Source of the DNA: an uncultured Paludibacter sp.
Lineage (GTDB): Bacteria; Bacteroidota; Bacteroidia; Bacteroidales; Paludibacteraceae
Length of the DNA stretch: 64,000 nt
Reading direction: 5' to 3'
NCBI GenBank assembly: GCA_937927845.1
Contig: CALFXE010000273.1
Span: forward strand, 1 to 64,000
Position 1 is the first letter of the stretch; every line of letters starts with the position of its first letter. The notes under the pieces were generated by a model. It did no database searches and was not told the origin of the DNA. It saw nothing but the letters and a program-made list of their open reading frames with translations. Below, one piece after another: positions 27,349 through 35,335 of the stretch. The position numbers and the translations under genes are program-made.

Positions 27349-27714
27349 CTATTTGAATGATTGTTTGTATTCTATCGGTGTAACTTGGGCAATCATCATT
27401 CTGTCCGAAGGGTCAAGATGTCTTTTCCCATTGATAACTGGTACGGATAAGTGTTCGAGAATTTTTAAATGAATGAGTTCTATGGGTAAAATTTTGATGT
27501 TATGATTTTTCAGAATTTGGGTTATTTGCATCAGATCGAGTTGTAGGTCTATTTTTCCCACAGTTCGCAATGTAATAATTTCGTGCAATGCTTCAATACT
27601 GATAAAGTAATCGTTTTGGAAATAAGAAATACCTTCACGTATATGCTTGTTCAGTTTTGTATCTTCATCTAAAAACCAAATAAGAATATGCGTATCTAAC
27701 AAAAAACGTTTCAT
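27349..27714 (-). CDS. PIN-domain toxin (VapC-like)
   Basis: A 121-residue PIN-domain ribonuclease. The start RFLLDTHILIWFLDED holds the first conserved Asp; further acidic positions are the E in SIEALHEI and DPSDRMMIAQ (about residues 103-112). It overlaps the antitoxin gene by one base (TAATG). Family knowledge: VapC toxins cleave tRNA or rRNA when free of antitoxin. Confidence 0.9.
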   Translation of the reverse strand: MKRFLLDTHILIWFLDEDTKLNKHIREGISYFQNDYFISIEALHEIITLRTVGKIDLQLDLMQITQILKNHNIKILPIELIHLKILEHLSVPVINGKRHLDPSDRMMIAQVTPIEYKQSFK

Positions 27715-27863
27715 TAATTTGCTTTCAGATTGAAAACATCGCCTTTTGCGACTTTTATTTTACCTTTCAGGCTGCCGGCCCTTCTGAAATTCTGGTCGGC
27801 AATTTTTTTCTGTTCGTTTGTCAGCGGTTTAAAAACATCTTCCGCCTTGTATATTTTAGCCAT
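27714..27863 (-). CDS. Antitoxin of the PIN-domain pair
   Basis: A 49-residue basic protein starting MAKIYKAEDVFKPLTNEQK and ending KGDVFNLKAN. It is too short for an ordinary VapB AbrB-type domain, and its N-terminal DNA-binding part is not obvious. It is identified as antitoxin by its position upstream of and one-base overlap with the toxin. A strong ribosome site (AAGGAGAA) lies before the ATG at 27863. Confidence 0.8.
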   Translation of the reverse strand: MAKIYKAEDVFKPLTNEQKKIADQNFRRAGSLKGKIKVAKGDVFNLKAN

Positions 27864-27885
27864 AATTATTTTCTCCTTTTCGGCG

Positions 27886-27917
27886 CAAATATAGTGAAAG
27901 CCGAGTGAAAAACCAAA
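27886..27917 (-). promoter_or_regulatory. Promoter of the antitoxin/toxin/tag unit
   Basis: Minus strand TTTG (27914-27917), a 20-base spacer and TATATTTG (27886-27893) followed by C: a full sigma-ABfr match, with the start of transcription near 27879. Confidence 0.7.
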
Positions 27918-28068
27918 CTTGTTTGAGTTTTCCGAGGTTGTACTCTATATTATAGAAATACGATAATATTCTTTTATGATAATTGTCGCATGACTTTATT
28001 TTGGAGTGATTTATGGTCAAAGTTGCTTAAATCTTATCTCTCCTTTTCTTTGGCGTCTCATAAAAAGA

Positions 28069-28106
28069 AAAACCGCTGTAAATCAATTGTTTTACAGCGG
28101 TTTTTA
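28069..28106. terminator. Perfect 15-bp terminator hairpin
   Basis: AAAAACCGCTGTAAA (28069-28083) pairs with TTTACAGCGGTTTTT (28092-28106). A/T runs on both arms make it a bidirectional rho-independent terminator. On the minus strand it directly follows the tRNA-like 3' end, as a terminator would follow a tRNA gene. Confidence 0.85.
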
Positions 28107-28114
28107 GTACACCT

Positions 28115-28136
28115 GGCGGGAGCAAATTCGAACTCT
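28115..28136 (-). other. Fragment resembling a tRNA 3' end
   Basis: On the minus strand GAGTTCGAATTTGCTCCCGCCA has a T-loop (TTCGAAT) and an acceptor-like TCCCGCCA. The T-stem does not pair well and nothing tRNA-like precedes it, so it is a remnant, not a gene. It may mark an attachment site of an integrated element. Confidence 0.4.
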
Positions 28137-28398
28137 TTATTAGAAGATCTGAAACGTATTAATCAATTGAAAGATAGTCCGTTTCAGTATGAAGTGGACG
28201 AAAATCAACCCAATGGGAAACAGTCTCAAATCAAAACGACTGCTCGAAAATTAAAAAGGTAGAAAAACCTTTTGGTACATCGAACTGGATTAAAAGACTT
28301 CCAGCCTAATCAGAGCAATTTTAAATCATAACAAAAATACATAAATTAAAATAGTGACATTGCTTTTCACGGAAAAACTTATGGCAGAGTCTTAAATT

Positions 28399-28998
28399 TT
28401 ATAGATTATTTATCCTGACTTTCATCTTAAAAAGACTTTCATTAATCGCATTTATTTCAGTACTTATTTCAATTATCCTACTTACAGAAAAAGTTGCAAT
28501 TCCTTTTTTTACAGATAATTCTGGTATTTTATCTGGAACTGCTGAAGTCTCTGTTAAAAGACGCTTTAAAGAGTTTATTTTATCTGTTATTTCTTTTTCC
28601 AACAAATCTATGTCGCTTGTTTTTATTTGCTTTAGACTATCTTTAATGTTTCCAAATATGCTGTTCTTTTTTATCCGGCAAGAGTGAATACGATTAGTTA
28701 TTTTGTTATAAATAATTTCGTGTTCTTCGATCAGAACGTCAAAACTTTTTAGACTTTCCTCTAATTCGGTTATTTTTGCAATATATAACTCTTTCTCAAT
28801 TCTAATATCTTGTACTTCTTTCTCTAAAATTTTAGTGATATATATTGCTAAACCGATTGTAATAAATAATGAGAGAGAATCGACAACGCTTATTTCTTTG
28901 GAAAGTTCGAAGTATCCCCAATTCAATAATTTCCCAAAAGTTATTCCTATTGAAAAAACTACTATAAATACAATGGTATTAATTACCTTCTTTCTCAT
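28399..28998 (-). CDS. Membrane-anchored coiled-coil protein
   Basis: A 199-residue protein with two N-terminal membrane helices (VINTIVFIVVFSIGITFG and SLSLFITIGLAIYITKIL) and then a long charged helical region (KEVQDIRIEKELYIAKITEL onwards) suited to coiled coil. No enzyme motif. Overlaps the STAS-like gene by 20 bases, and is the last gene of a three-gene unit with a GHKL ATPase. It may act as the membrane effector or anchor; inference only. Confidence 0.75.
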   Translation of the reverse strand: MRKKVINTIVFIVVFSIGITFGKLLNWGYFELSKEISVVDSLSLFITIGLAIYITKILEKEVQDIRIEKELYIAKITELEESLKSFDVLIEEHEIIYNKITNRIHSCRIKKNSIFGNIKDSLKQIKTSDIDLLEKEITDKINSLKRLLTETSAVPDKIPELSVKKGIATFSVSRIIEISTEINAINESLFKMKVRINNL

Positions 28999-29314
28999 CG
29001 GCTTCTTTTAGATAGTTATTAATCTCTTCTATATATTCAGGGTCATCATTAGAAACAAATTTGATAGTGTCGATAATAGCTTGATAATTTAAATTGTCAA
29101 TTCTTATGAGTCCTCCAAAAGATTCTTCTAAAAATGAAGTGCCCAAACCTGCCGTACCGTCAAGGTCTATTTCTAATATTTCTTTAATGTCTATTGCTTC
29201 TTTTAACTTTGGCAAAAGAATTTCTTGACGGAATTGTTGTCCGGAAAAATCACCCTCTTCCGGAAATCTCGCTCCAGGAATTCTACTAAAATCAGATGCA
29301 ATCTTGATTTTCAT
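28979..29314 (-). CDS. DUF4325-like STAS-type protein
   Basis: A 111-residue protein fitting the DUF4325/STAS-like family: an N-terminal strand-turn (FSRIPGARFPEEGDFSGQQFR), then ILEIDLDGTAGLGTSFLEESFGGL, which corresponds to the STAS strand-helix bearing the switch position. In other systems DUF4325 proteins partner with histidine-kinase-type ATPases, as in anti-sigma partner switching. Here the ATPase gene lies 8 bases upstream. Confidence 0.8.
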   Translation of the reverse strand: MKIKIASDFSRIPGARFPEEGDFSGQQFRQEILLPKLKEAIDIKEILEIDLDGTAGLGTSFLEESFGGLIRIDNLNYQAIIDTIKFVSNDDPEYIEEINNYLKEADEKEGN

Positions 29315-29322
29315 ATCTTTAT

Positions 29323-30408
29323 CTATTTAATGTTGACATTATTTGCATTTAACTCCCAATATACAAATGTACCATTTAATTTATTGTTTAAACTTTCATA
29401 TTTATTATTTGTGCAATCTGCAATGGCGTTATTAGAGATAATAACCAAATTCGAAATCTTGTTGCTTTTACAAGCATCAAAAACTCCAGGTAAACCCTTA
29501 CCTCGATAATATTGACCAGTAGCTGTTTTGTGAACATCTCCATTCAACAATAATTTTAATATTTCTGCATTTGTCGAAGGATTAAATAGCTGTTTAATCT
29601 TAGGGATAACCCCAAAGAACTTATGCCCTTCTTTATTACTTTCCAAGCTTTTCAATATACCTACCCCATAATCTATGAAGGCAAAACAAACTTTGTTATC
29701 TTCTTTTGAATAATACGTTGTTGCCCACCAATGATGTTCTCCTTTTGCTGTATTTGAAGCATGATTATTCGTATTTTGCATTAATTCTATAAACACTCTT
29801 TGTAAACCTGTGCATCTGCGTTCTTCCTTCCAAATAAATTTACTTACCTTTTTTATTATTTCATCAGATAGTAGAGAATCAACTTTCTTTTTTGCATGTG
29901 TGCATATTTCGTTTTCAAAATAATATTCATCTTGCTCTTCAAAATCATTCTCATAAAGATATTTAAAGAATCCAGACTTTCTTAAATTTGCTTCAGCCTT
30001 CTTGTTTTTAGGAAAATTACCATTGAAACGTATTTTATTTGCTTTAAATTTTATCATTATTGATAACAATGTAACAATTGCTCCATGTGCAATTATTTCC
30101 ACTTTTTCGAGATTTACAAAAACTTTTTTCTTTTTTTCAAAGCATTCTTCAATTTTACCTATGAAGGCTAATGATGCTTCAGTGTTTTGAGTCAGAGAAA
30201 AAATGACAGGCGCCTTTATGTGTTTATAATCAATAAATTGTTGTTGAAGATTCTGCTTTATATTTTTTTCTTTTCGCTGCTGTTTTTTTACACCTAATAA
30301 TTGTTTGTTCTTTAGCTTTTTCTTGTACTTTGAACGTAGTTTTCTTCTAAAAGACTTTTCGGCGAGTCTTTTGATAACTTTTTTTCTACCAGAATCATTT
30401 TTTCTCAT
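29323..30408 (-). CDS. STAS-like plus GHKL-ATPase fusion protein
   Basis: A 361-residue protein. The first 50 residues are very rich in Lys/Arg. Residues about 85-155 look STAS-like (KVFVNLEKVEIIAHGAIVTL ... RFNGNFP). From about 195 lies a HATPase_c/GHKL domain: N box ELMQNTNNH at 208-216, G1 DYGVG at 246-250, G2 GKGLPG near 300. No histidine phosphorylation domain is seen, so it is not a classical kinase. With the STAS-like and membrane proteins downstream it forms a likely switch module. Confidence 0.82.
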   Translation of the reverse strand: MRKNDSGRKKVIKRLAEKSFRRKLRSKYKKKLKNKQLLGVKKQQRKEKNIKQNLQQQFIDYKHIKAPVIFSLTQNTEASLAFIGKIEECFEKKKKVFVNLEKVEIIAHGAIVTLLSIMIKFKANKIRFNGNFPKNKKAEANLRKSGFFKYLYENDFEEQDEYYFENEICTHAKKKVDSLLSDEIIKKVSKFIWKEERRCTGLQRVFIELMQNTNNHASNTAKGEHHWWATTYYSKEDNKVCFAFIDYGVGILKSLESNKEGHKFFGVIPKIKQLFNPSTNAEILKLLLNGDVHKTATGQYYRGKGLPGVFDACKSNKISNLVIISNNAIADCTNNKYESLNNKLNGTFVYWELNANNVNIK

Positions 30409-30504
30409 ATTGGGTATCTGAAAATCATTTTTACTATAATTTAGTATCTATTGCATCTGGATCGTTTAGCTCAGATCTAAATAGTGTCCTCTTTTCGAGC
30501 GGCA

Positions 30505-30837
30505 CTATTTTATTATATCAATAAGAAATGCGGCTTTGTATTTATCCGGCCATACACCATCGAATCTATGCATCAAATCTCCGAGAAATTCAATCTTAAC
30601 CTTATCTCTTAATTCTCTTCCGCAATATTTCGTTTCAAATTCAACGACAAAATACATATTGGAGGGGGTGTCATCGTTTACTTTCTCACTAATGATCTTT
30701 AGAAATTCCGGGGCATCCGACATACTTTTGAGAAAATCCATATAGGTTTTCCTGTTTTCTTTCACCCTGTTCGATTCGCAACCGCCTATTATCAATATGA
30801 CCATTGCAGCCATCATTACAACCAAAATCTTTTTCAT
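30505..30837 (-). CDS. Small hypothetical lipoprotein
   Basis: A 110-residue lipoprotein: signal segment MKKILVVMMAAMVILIIGGC with the lipobox Cys at residue 20. The mature part is mixed and ends KYKAAFLIDIIK. Not recognised. Lies 3 bases after the Abi_C-like gene and shares its direction, so the two are likely co-transcribed. Confidence 0.75.
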   Translation of the reverse strand: MKKILVVMMAAMVILIIGGCESNRVKENRKTYMDFLKSMSDAPEFLKIISEKVNDDTPSNMYFVVEFETKYCGRELRDKVKIEFLGDLMHRFDGVWPDKYKAAFLIDIIK

Positions 30838-30840
30838 ACT

Positions 30841-31689
30841 TCACATAAGATTTAAGATTAGTCTACCTATAGAATATACCGAATCACGAGCAAATTGCGC
30901 TAGCCATTTATCTGCATTCTTATCAAAATGAGAATCACTAAACTCATTTCTTGCATTTGATATTGCGTTGGTCATCGTTGTTATTAAATTTATTATTTGT
31001 TCTGGATAATCAATTCCTTTTTCTTTAAAACTATCAATAATATCGTCTCGAACAATTTTGGCTAATTGATTTAACTTATCTATATTGGACTTAGCGGGAA
31101 TTAACTTTAACGTGTATGCTTTAAATAATCCTTCCAAGCAGGAATAAGCATAGGTCATCGTTAAACTATATTTTCTATCTTTTATGGATAAATCCATCAG
31201 CTGAATAGATTCTTCCAATTTTTGAACATTCCCTATTGTTCTAGGTAGAGTTATTGAAAAGGTTAATTTCTCACCTTCATTATTTATAGTCGATACAGCT
31301 GATATAATTTCTTTAGGACATCCAATTATTTCTAAATCTTCGATGATATTATGAAGATCAATATATTCACCCTCCCATTGCTTGTATTCGTATAGAAACA
31401 ATTTGATAAAGATAAAAAAAGCATAAATATTATTCGAATAAAAATCATTCATCAAAAAAGCAAAAGCATTGTCACGATACATTGGTGTAAAATCAAAATT
31501 TGCCGCAATAATTCTATTATTTACACGGGCTAAATCGAAATACGAATTCCACTTACCTTCAAAGCTATTTTTAATGCAGAAATTTTTGAAATTTCTAGAT
31601 TCAAGAAATTCATCGATGCTCAACCCTTTTAGGTCATTAAACAAAGGTTCAAGCTTTGGCTCATTTCTAAAGATATCTTTTATTCTCAT
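30841..31689 (-). CDS. Abi_C-like (abortive infection C-terminal) protein
   Basis: A 282-residue, cytoplasmic, mostly helical protein. The C-terminal part (LEGLFKAYTLKLIP ... LNQLAKIVRDDI ... AISNARNEFSDSHFDK) fits the Abi_C domain pattern: a helix bundle ending in an R-N-x(n)-H motif related to HEPN-type folds. R/N/H spacing (NARNEFSDSHF) is suggestive of a HEPN-like RNase site, but this is not proven. Sits in the defence island next to abiH. Confidence 0.65.
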   Translation of the reverse strand: MRIKDIFRNEPKLEPLFNDLKGLSIDEFLESRNFKNFCIKNSFEGKWNSYFDLARVNNRIIAANFDFTPMYRDNAFAFLMNDFYSNNIYAFFIFIKLFLYEYKQWEGEYIDLHNIIEDLEIIGCPKEIISAVSTINNEGEKLTFSITLPRTIGNVQKLEESIQLMDLSIKDRKYSLTMTYAYSCLEGLFKAYTLKLIPAKSNIDKLNQLAKIVRDDIIDSFKEKGIDYPEQIINLITTMTNAISNARNEFSDSHFDKNADKWLAQFARDSVYSIGRLILNLM

Positions 31690-31886
31690 ATTTTCTGCAC
31701 CTAAAATTCGTAAAAAGCAAAAATAAACATTTCCCGTCTAAAAAGACAACTCCTTTATTTTTTTAAAGGAAAAAGTTTCTGTGACAACCCTATGATCAAT
31801 CGAAGTACATCGCTCGGTTTAGCGTTGTTATTGTTCGAAGTGTAAAAGAAGCTATCGAAAAGGAAGGGAGCATTTGAAATAAAATG

Positions 31887-31894
31887 TACCTTTG
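31887..31894 (+). promoter_or_regulatory. -7 promoter element of the abiH gene
   Basis: TACCTTTG matches TAnnTTTG and lies 34 bases before the ATG at 31928. Confidence 0.55.
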
Positions 31895-31927
31895 TTGAAT
31901 CACTATTTAAAAGGATTAATTTTATAC

Positions 31928-33250
31928 ATGAATCGCATTATTTTAATCGGAAACGGCTTTGATTTGGCTCATGGTTTAAAAACGAGTTACAAAGATTTTA
32001 TTGATGATTATTGGAGTAATATTGCAAAGCATCTAAAGGAATCTAAACCGGGTACATTTTCTGATGATAGTGTTAATATTAATTATATTACCAAAAGCCA
32101 CGATCCTTTCCAGGGTAATCCTATAAATGCTTTTTCTGATATTGAGGAGATGACATATAAAGAAATATGTAGAAGAGTATCGCTCAGAAAAGATGTTAAC
32201 GTTGAATTGAAAAATCTCTTTTTTAAAAGAATTTCCGATAGCTGCAGTTTAAATAATTGGGTAGATATAGAAAAAGAGTTCTATCGTGCTCTGAAAGAGT
32301 GTTTGAATAATAGACTAAAAGTAAAGAGTAAAACGTTTCAATCTCAAGAATACTTTAGTATTGAAGATCTAAATAGAGATTTTGAGAGAATTAAACAACT
32401 TTTGATTGATTACTTATACAACATCCAAATACCTCCGCACTTATTTAAGCCAGACATATTCAACAGAATAGTTTCTGAATTTGGATTCCGTGATTTTACC
32501 CAGACCTACAAAAAACAATATATTCGGGATAAAATTAAATACATTTCATCGATTGTAAATAGTGAGGATGATCCGTTAAAAAAAAGTGATGAGAATATTA
32601 AAAGAGAATTTAAAGATCGGGAACGTATAAATCAAAGAGGTATAGAAAGAATTTTAAATACGCCTGTTTCTACGGATTGTTTTCCTGACTTACTACTTAA
32701 TAATCTGCTTTTTGTTAATTTCAACTACACATCCACCCCTGAGATATATAAAAAGGAAATTTATGAATATAATAGAAGTTTCCAGAAATTGCATGATAAT
32801 CAGCCTTTCATCAATACAGAGGATATATATATTCACGGGAAACTAAATAGAAACAATAATCCAATAATTTTTGGATTCGGAGATGAGATTGATGAAGATT
32901 ATAGTAAAATTGAGAATCTGGATGACAATAAGTATTTGGAGAATATCAAAAGCACCAGATACCATGAAACGGATAACTATAAGAGGCTATTGGAATATAT
33001 CGATAGTGATTATTTCCAAATATTCATATTTGGCCATTCGTGCGGACTATCCGATAGAACTCTGTTAAGTACACTTTTTAATCACGATAATTGCGTGTCC
33101 ATAAAGCCATTCTATCACAAAAAAGAAGATGGTAGCGATAATTACAGCGACCTTGTAAGAAATATATCACGTCATTTTAAGAATAAGGCATCTTTACGGG
33201 ATAAAGTGGTAAACAAAGCATATTGCGAGCCACTAACGGGGTCAAAATAA
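31928..33250 (+). CDS. abiH: AbiH-family abortive infection protein
   Basis: A 440-residue protein started at MNRIILIGNGFDLAHGLKTS, the family's hallmark N-terminus; a start 36 bases upstream adds residues unlike the family. Conserved-looking blocks follow: LLFVNFNYTSTPEIY, DIYIHGKLNRNNNPIIFGFG and FGHSCGLSDRTLLS. AbiH was first described in Lactococcus as a phage-abortive protein; its biochemical action is not established. Confidence 0.9.
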   Translation: MNRIILIGNGFDLAHGLKTSYKDFIDDYWSNIAKHLKESKPGTFSDDSVNINYITKSHDPFQGNPINAFSDIEEMTYKEICRRVSLRKDVNVELKNLFFKRISDSCSLNNWVDIEKEFYRALKECLNNRLKVKSKTFQSQEYFSIEDLNRDFERIKQLLIDYLYNIQIPPHLFKPDIFNRIVSEFGFRDFTQTYKKQYIRDKIKYISSIVNSEDDPLKKSDENIKREFKDRERINQRGIERILNTPVSTDCFPDLLLNNLLFVNFNYTSTPEIYKKEIYEYNRSFQKLHDNQPFINTEDIYIHGKLNRNNNPIIFGFGDEIDEDYSKIENLDDNKYLENIKSTRYHETDNYKRLLEYIDSDYFQIFIFGHSCGLSDRTLLSTLFNHDNCVSIKPFYHKKEDGSDNYSDLVRNISRHFKNKASLRDKVVNKAYCEPLTGSK

Positions 33251-33257
33251 TAAATTG

Positions 33258-33265
33258 TATATTTG
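33258..33265 (+). promoter_or_regulatory. -7 promoter element before the 65-residue gene
   Basis: TATATTTG matches TAnnTTTG, 30 bases before the ATG at 33295. Confidence 0.5.
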
Positions 33266-33294
33266 TGAAATAACTTTTAATAATAATTCGATTT

Positions 33295-33492
33295 ATGAAA
33301 ACTTATTTAGTGGTGTTTAATGGTAAATCTTACTACGTAAATGGTGACAGGCTGATAGAGGGAGGCGTAAATGCATCTATTGTTGATGAAGATGGCAATA
33401 ATGTCGCCTTAGTCCCCGTGGGATCGCTTATTATTGATAAATCGGCAACTGATGAATCAGGTAATCCTATTCCAGAAAATATACTTATATGA
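33295..33492 (+). CDS. 65-residue hypothetical protein
   Basis: Starts MKTYLVVFNGKSYYVNGDRL; strand-rich with a DEDGNNVALVPVGSLIIDK turn. Not recognised. It has its own -7 element and a possible terminator downstream. Follows abiH in the same direction at 44 bases. Confidence 0.6.
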   Translation: MKTYLVVFNGKSYYVNGDRLIEGGVNASIVDEDGNNVALVPVGSLIIDKSATDESGNPIPENILI

Positions 33493-33500
33493 TTGAAGAT

Positions 33501-33533
33501 AAAAAAAAACGGGGAGGGGTGCCGTCTTTTTTT
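33501..33533 (+). terminator. Possible terminator after the 65-residue gene
   Basis: An A-run with ACGG (ends 33512) pairs with CCGT (33522-33525) and a T-run to 33533. The stem is short, with a C bulge, but the position and T-run fit a terminator. Confidence 0.45.
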
Positions 33534-33630
33534 ACCATTTTTTCTGACAAGATTAATAAGGCCGATGTTTCAATCGTGCCTCCATAGAACAGTTAAAAAT
33601 GAGCCGTTTCTTGTATGGTTCTTATACTTA

Positions 33631-33945
33631 CTAAAAGCGGGGAGTGATTTCCTCATCATTTCCCAATATACGGTTTGCCGGTATGATATTTTGTATATCG
33701 AGCATCCGGCTTGCCGTTTCTAATTCAGTCCGTTTGAAATATACCTTGCCGCGTTTCGGGTTTCCTGTCGGATATCCGACAATCCACCGTTTGCGGCGCC
33801 ATTCTGTTATCAGGCGCGCACTGTATATTTTTTTAGCTTGTGATTCTGTTACAATTTCATGGGTAATACCGAGAGCGTTCAGCGTATTGTGTACGCCTAT
33901 CTCGAAAGCTTTAATAATGATCTGTTCGATTACTTTATCTTCCAT
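33631..33945 (-). CDS. Small DNA-binding-like protein (possible excisionase-type)
   Basis: A 104-residue protein. The core EIVTESQAKKIYSARLITEW and RRKRWIVGYPTGNPKRGKVYFKR looks like a winged helix-turn-helix in which a helix pair is followed by a hairpin of basic residues, as in small excisionase-like or DUF3853-like proteins of Bacteroidota mobile elements. Role unknown. It faces the abiH unit tail to tail. Confidence 0.6.
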   Translation of the reverse strand: MEDKVIEQIIIKAFEIGVHNTLNALGITHEIVTESQAKKIYSARLITEWRRKRWIVGYPTGNPKRGKVYFKRTELETASRMLDIQNIIPANRILGNDEEITPRF

Positions 33946-34391
33946 AACACTTAGAATTTTGAATTTGAGTTATAAAGCGAGCTGGTTTTTGTCTCTTCTA
34001 ATCCTGCCCATCGCTATGGACAGGCGTTATATTGGATTCCGTTAACCGGAACAGATCATTCTTTTTCATTAGTCTCTAAAATCGTACCGCATATTATCCG
34101 GCAATTTTACACTTGACAATATTACTAAACTGGCCGGGGCTTAGGAGTTCCTGTCTCTGAGCTATTTGACAAATCGGATAACATCTCATTCCGGTGCTCG
34201 AAATGCGGTAAAGACTTTCTCTGCTTCTATTCTCTTGGACATGTCTGTTTTTGTCGGGCCTTTACTTTTTGGAATATCGTTAATGTTTATCATAACGATT
34301 AAAAAATTTTCTGCAAATGTGTAAATAATATTAATACTGACAAAAAATTAAAATATTTCTACTGTTTTTATTAACTGTCAGAAATATTTTA
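33946..34391. other. Gene-free, AT-rich leader of the retron
   Basis: No convincing gene. A startless plus-strand frame (34129-34302) contains FRCSKCGKDF, a Zn-ribbon-like CxxC, and might be a remnant. The right part (from about 34300) is almost pure A/T. Confidence 0.5.
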
Positions 34392-34399
34392 TATATTTG
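34392..34399 (+). promoter_or_regulatory. -7 promoter element of the retron
   Basis: TATATTTG followed by C matches TAnnTTTGC. Transcription would start near 34406, about 24 bases before the a1 arm of the retron RNA. Confidence 0.65.
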
Positions 34400-34429
34400 C
34401 ACCGTAGTTCTTTGAAAAGATGTTTTGAA

Positions 34430-34686
34430 AGCCAATTACTAAGTGGAGTTCTATTTTTTTTGTTTAATTATTTAAACAACCCTCTGGGGTTTCGGGTCAA
34501 TCGTCCTGTCTGTCCCTCGAAATATCTCAATCCCTAATCAGACCTAACTGATAGAGATTATATAAGGATATCAGAAGATTAGATATTAATGGAATTGATT
34601 TGAATGCTTCTATATATTATTGAAAAAGAAGCAGGGATTTTAAAGTGGTGCATAGAGAACATTGCCTACGCATTTAGTTATTGGCT
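34430..34686 (+). ncRNA. Retron msr-msd RNA (predicted)
   Basis: The 5' arm a1, AGCCAATTACTAA (34430-34442), is the reverse complement of the 3' arm a2, TTAGTTATTGGCT (34674-34686), at 12 of 13 positions, with a G-T wobble extending it. Inside, msr-like hairpins are seen: GTTTAA/TTAAAC around TTAT, and AACCC/GGGTT around TCTG. The msd-like part is closed by AATCCCT (34529-34535) with AGGGATT (34633-34639) and holds TGCTTCT/AGAAGCA and ATCAG/CTGAT hairpins. It lies directly upstream of the RT operon, as in retrons. The branching guanosine cannot be fixed by reading; candidates are in GTGGAG right after a1. Confidence 0.78.
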
Positions 34687-34739
34687 ATTGTAAATGAAGC
34701 AGGACAATATTGTCCCAATAATTAAATTCAATTACAATT

Positions 34740-34958
34740 ATGAGCAGAGTACAACGTATTCAAAACATCGATGGTTTAAGAGAAACATTACAAACCATCT
34801 TAAAGAGCCAGTGTTCTCTTTCGGAAAGTGACGTTAATTTATTGAATGAGGCAGTTGCTAAATTGAATAGGTTAAGAACAAAAAAAGGGTTGACGGATAA
34901 GCATTATCAAATGGAAATCGCTGATATCGTTGAGCTAATTACTGAGTTTTTAATTTAA
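34740..34958 (+). CDS. 72-residue helical protein of the retron operon
   Basis: Starts MSRVQRIQNIDGLRETLQTI; predicted fully helical, with a leucine-rich pattern (LSESDVNLLNEAVAKLNRLR). No known domain is recognised. It is the first protein gene after the retron RNA and precedes the XRE gene by 80 bases. A regulator, inhibitor or structural subunit of the retron complex is possible. Confidence 0.7.
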   Translation: MSRVQRIQNIDGLRETLQTILKSQCSLSESDVNLLNEAVAKLNRLRTKKGLTDKHYQMEIADIVELITEFLI

Positions 34959-35038
34959 TGCAACTGAGTTATGAAACAGATTTTACGAGAAACATACATC
35001 CGACACCCTTTAAATTCTTCCATTAAATATCAACTAAG

Positions 35039-35335
35039 ATGAATTTAGGTACAGTAATCAAAGATATAAGAAAGCAACGAGGGCAAACTCAAACAGAGTT
35101 TGCCGAGTGTTGTGGTATCACTCAAACCTACTTATCTCAAATAGAGAATAATGCCAAAGAACCAAATCTGGCAACGCTCAAAGAGATAAGTAAAAACCTT
35201 GATTTACCATTACCGATATTATTCTTCTTGTCTCTAAATGAGGATGACATTTCTCCCGAGAAAAGGAGGGCTTTTGAAATTATCAACCCATCCGTAAAAT
35301 CTCTGATAAATGAGTTCTTTAGAGTGGAGAGGTAA
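35039..35335 (+). CDS. XRE/Cro-C1-type helix-turn-helix protein of the retron operon
   Basis: A 98-residue protein with HTH_3 domain at about residues 7-60 (GTVIKDIRKQRGQTQTEFAE, then CGITQTYLSQIENNAKEP). The C-terminal 35 residues are a helical tail. It overlaps the RT gene by 26 bases, so the two are tightly coupled. Some retron types carry such HTH proteins as accessory or effector-regulating subunits. Confidence 0.9.
   Translation: MNLGTVIKDIRKQRGQTQTEFAECCGITQTYLSQIENNAKEPNLATLKEISKNLDLPLPILFFLSLNEDDISPEKRRAFEIINPSVKSLINEFFRVER

Larger units (their letters stand above)
27918..28398. other. Gene-free junction between chromosome-like DNA and the AT-rich island
   Basis: I see no convincing gene here. 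It holds a strong hairpin (28069-28106) and a tRNA-3'-end-like piece (28115-28136). A plus-strand frame of 90 codons (27990-28262) runs straight through both and is judged accidental. Base composition becomes markedly AT-rich to the right. Confidence 0.6.

Noticed and set aside
28115..28136. Possible intact tRNA gene
   Set aside because: Only a 3'-end-like piece is present; the T-stem does not pair and no anticodon or D-arm precedes it.
27990..28262. 90-codon plus-strand frame
   Set aside because: It runs through a perfect terminator and a tRNA-like remnant and has no promoter or ribosome site; its similarity to small proteins annotated near tRNA genes is an artefact of that kind.
34129..34302. 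Zn-ribbon-like FRCSKCGKDF frame
   Set aside because: No start codon, only about 57 codons, no ribosome site; at best a remnant.
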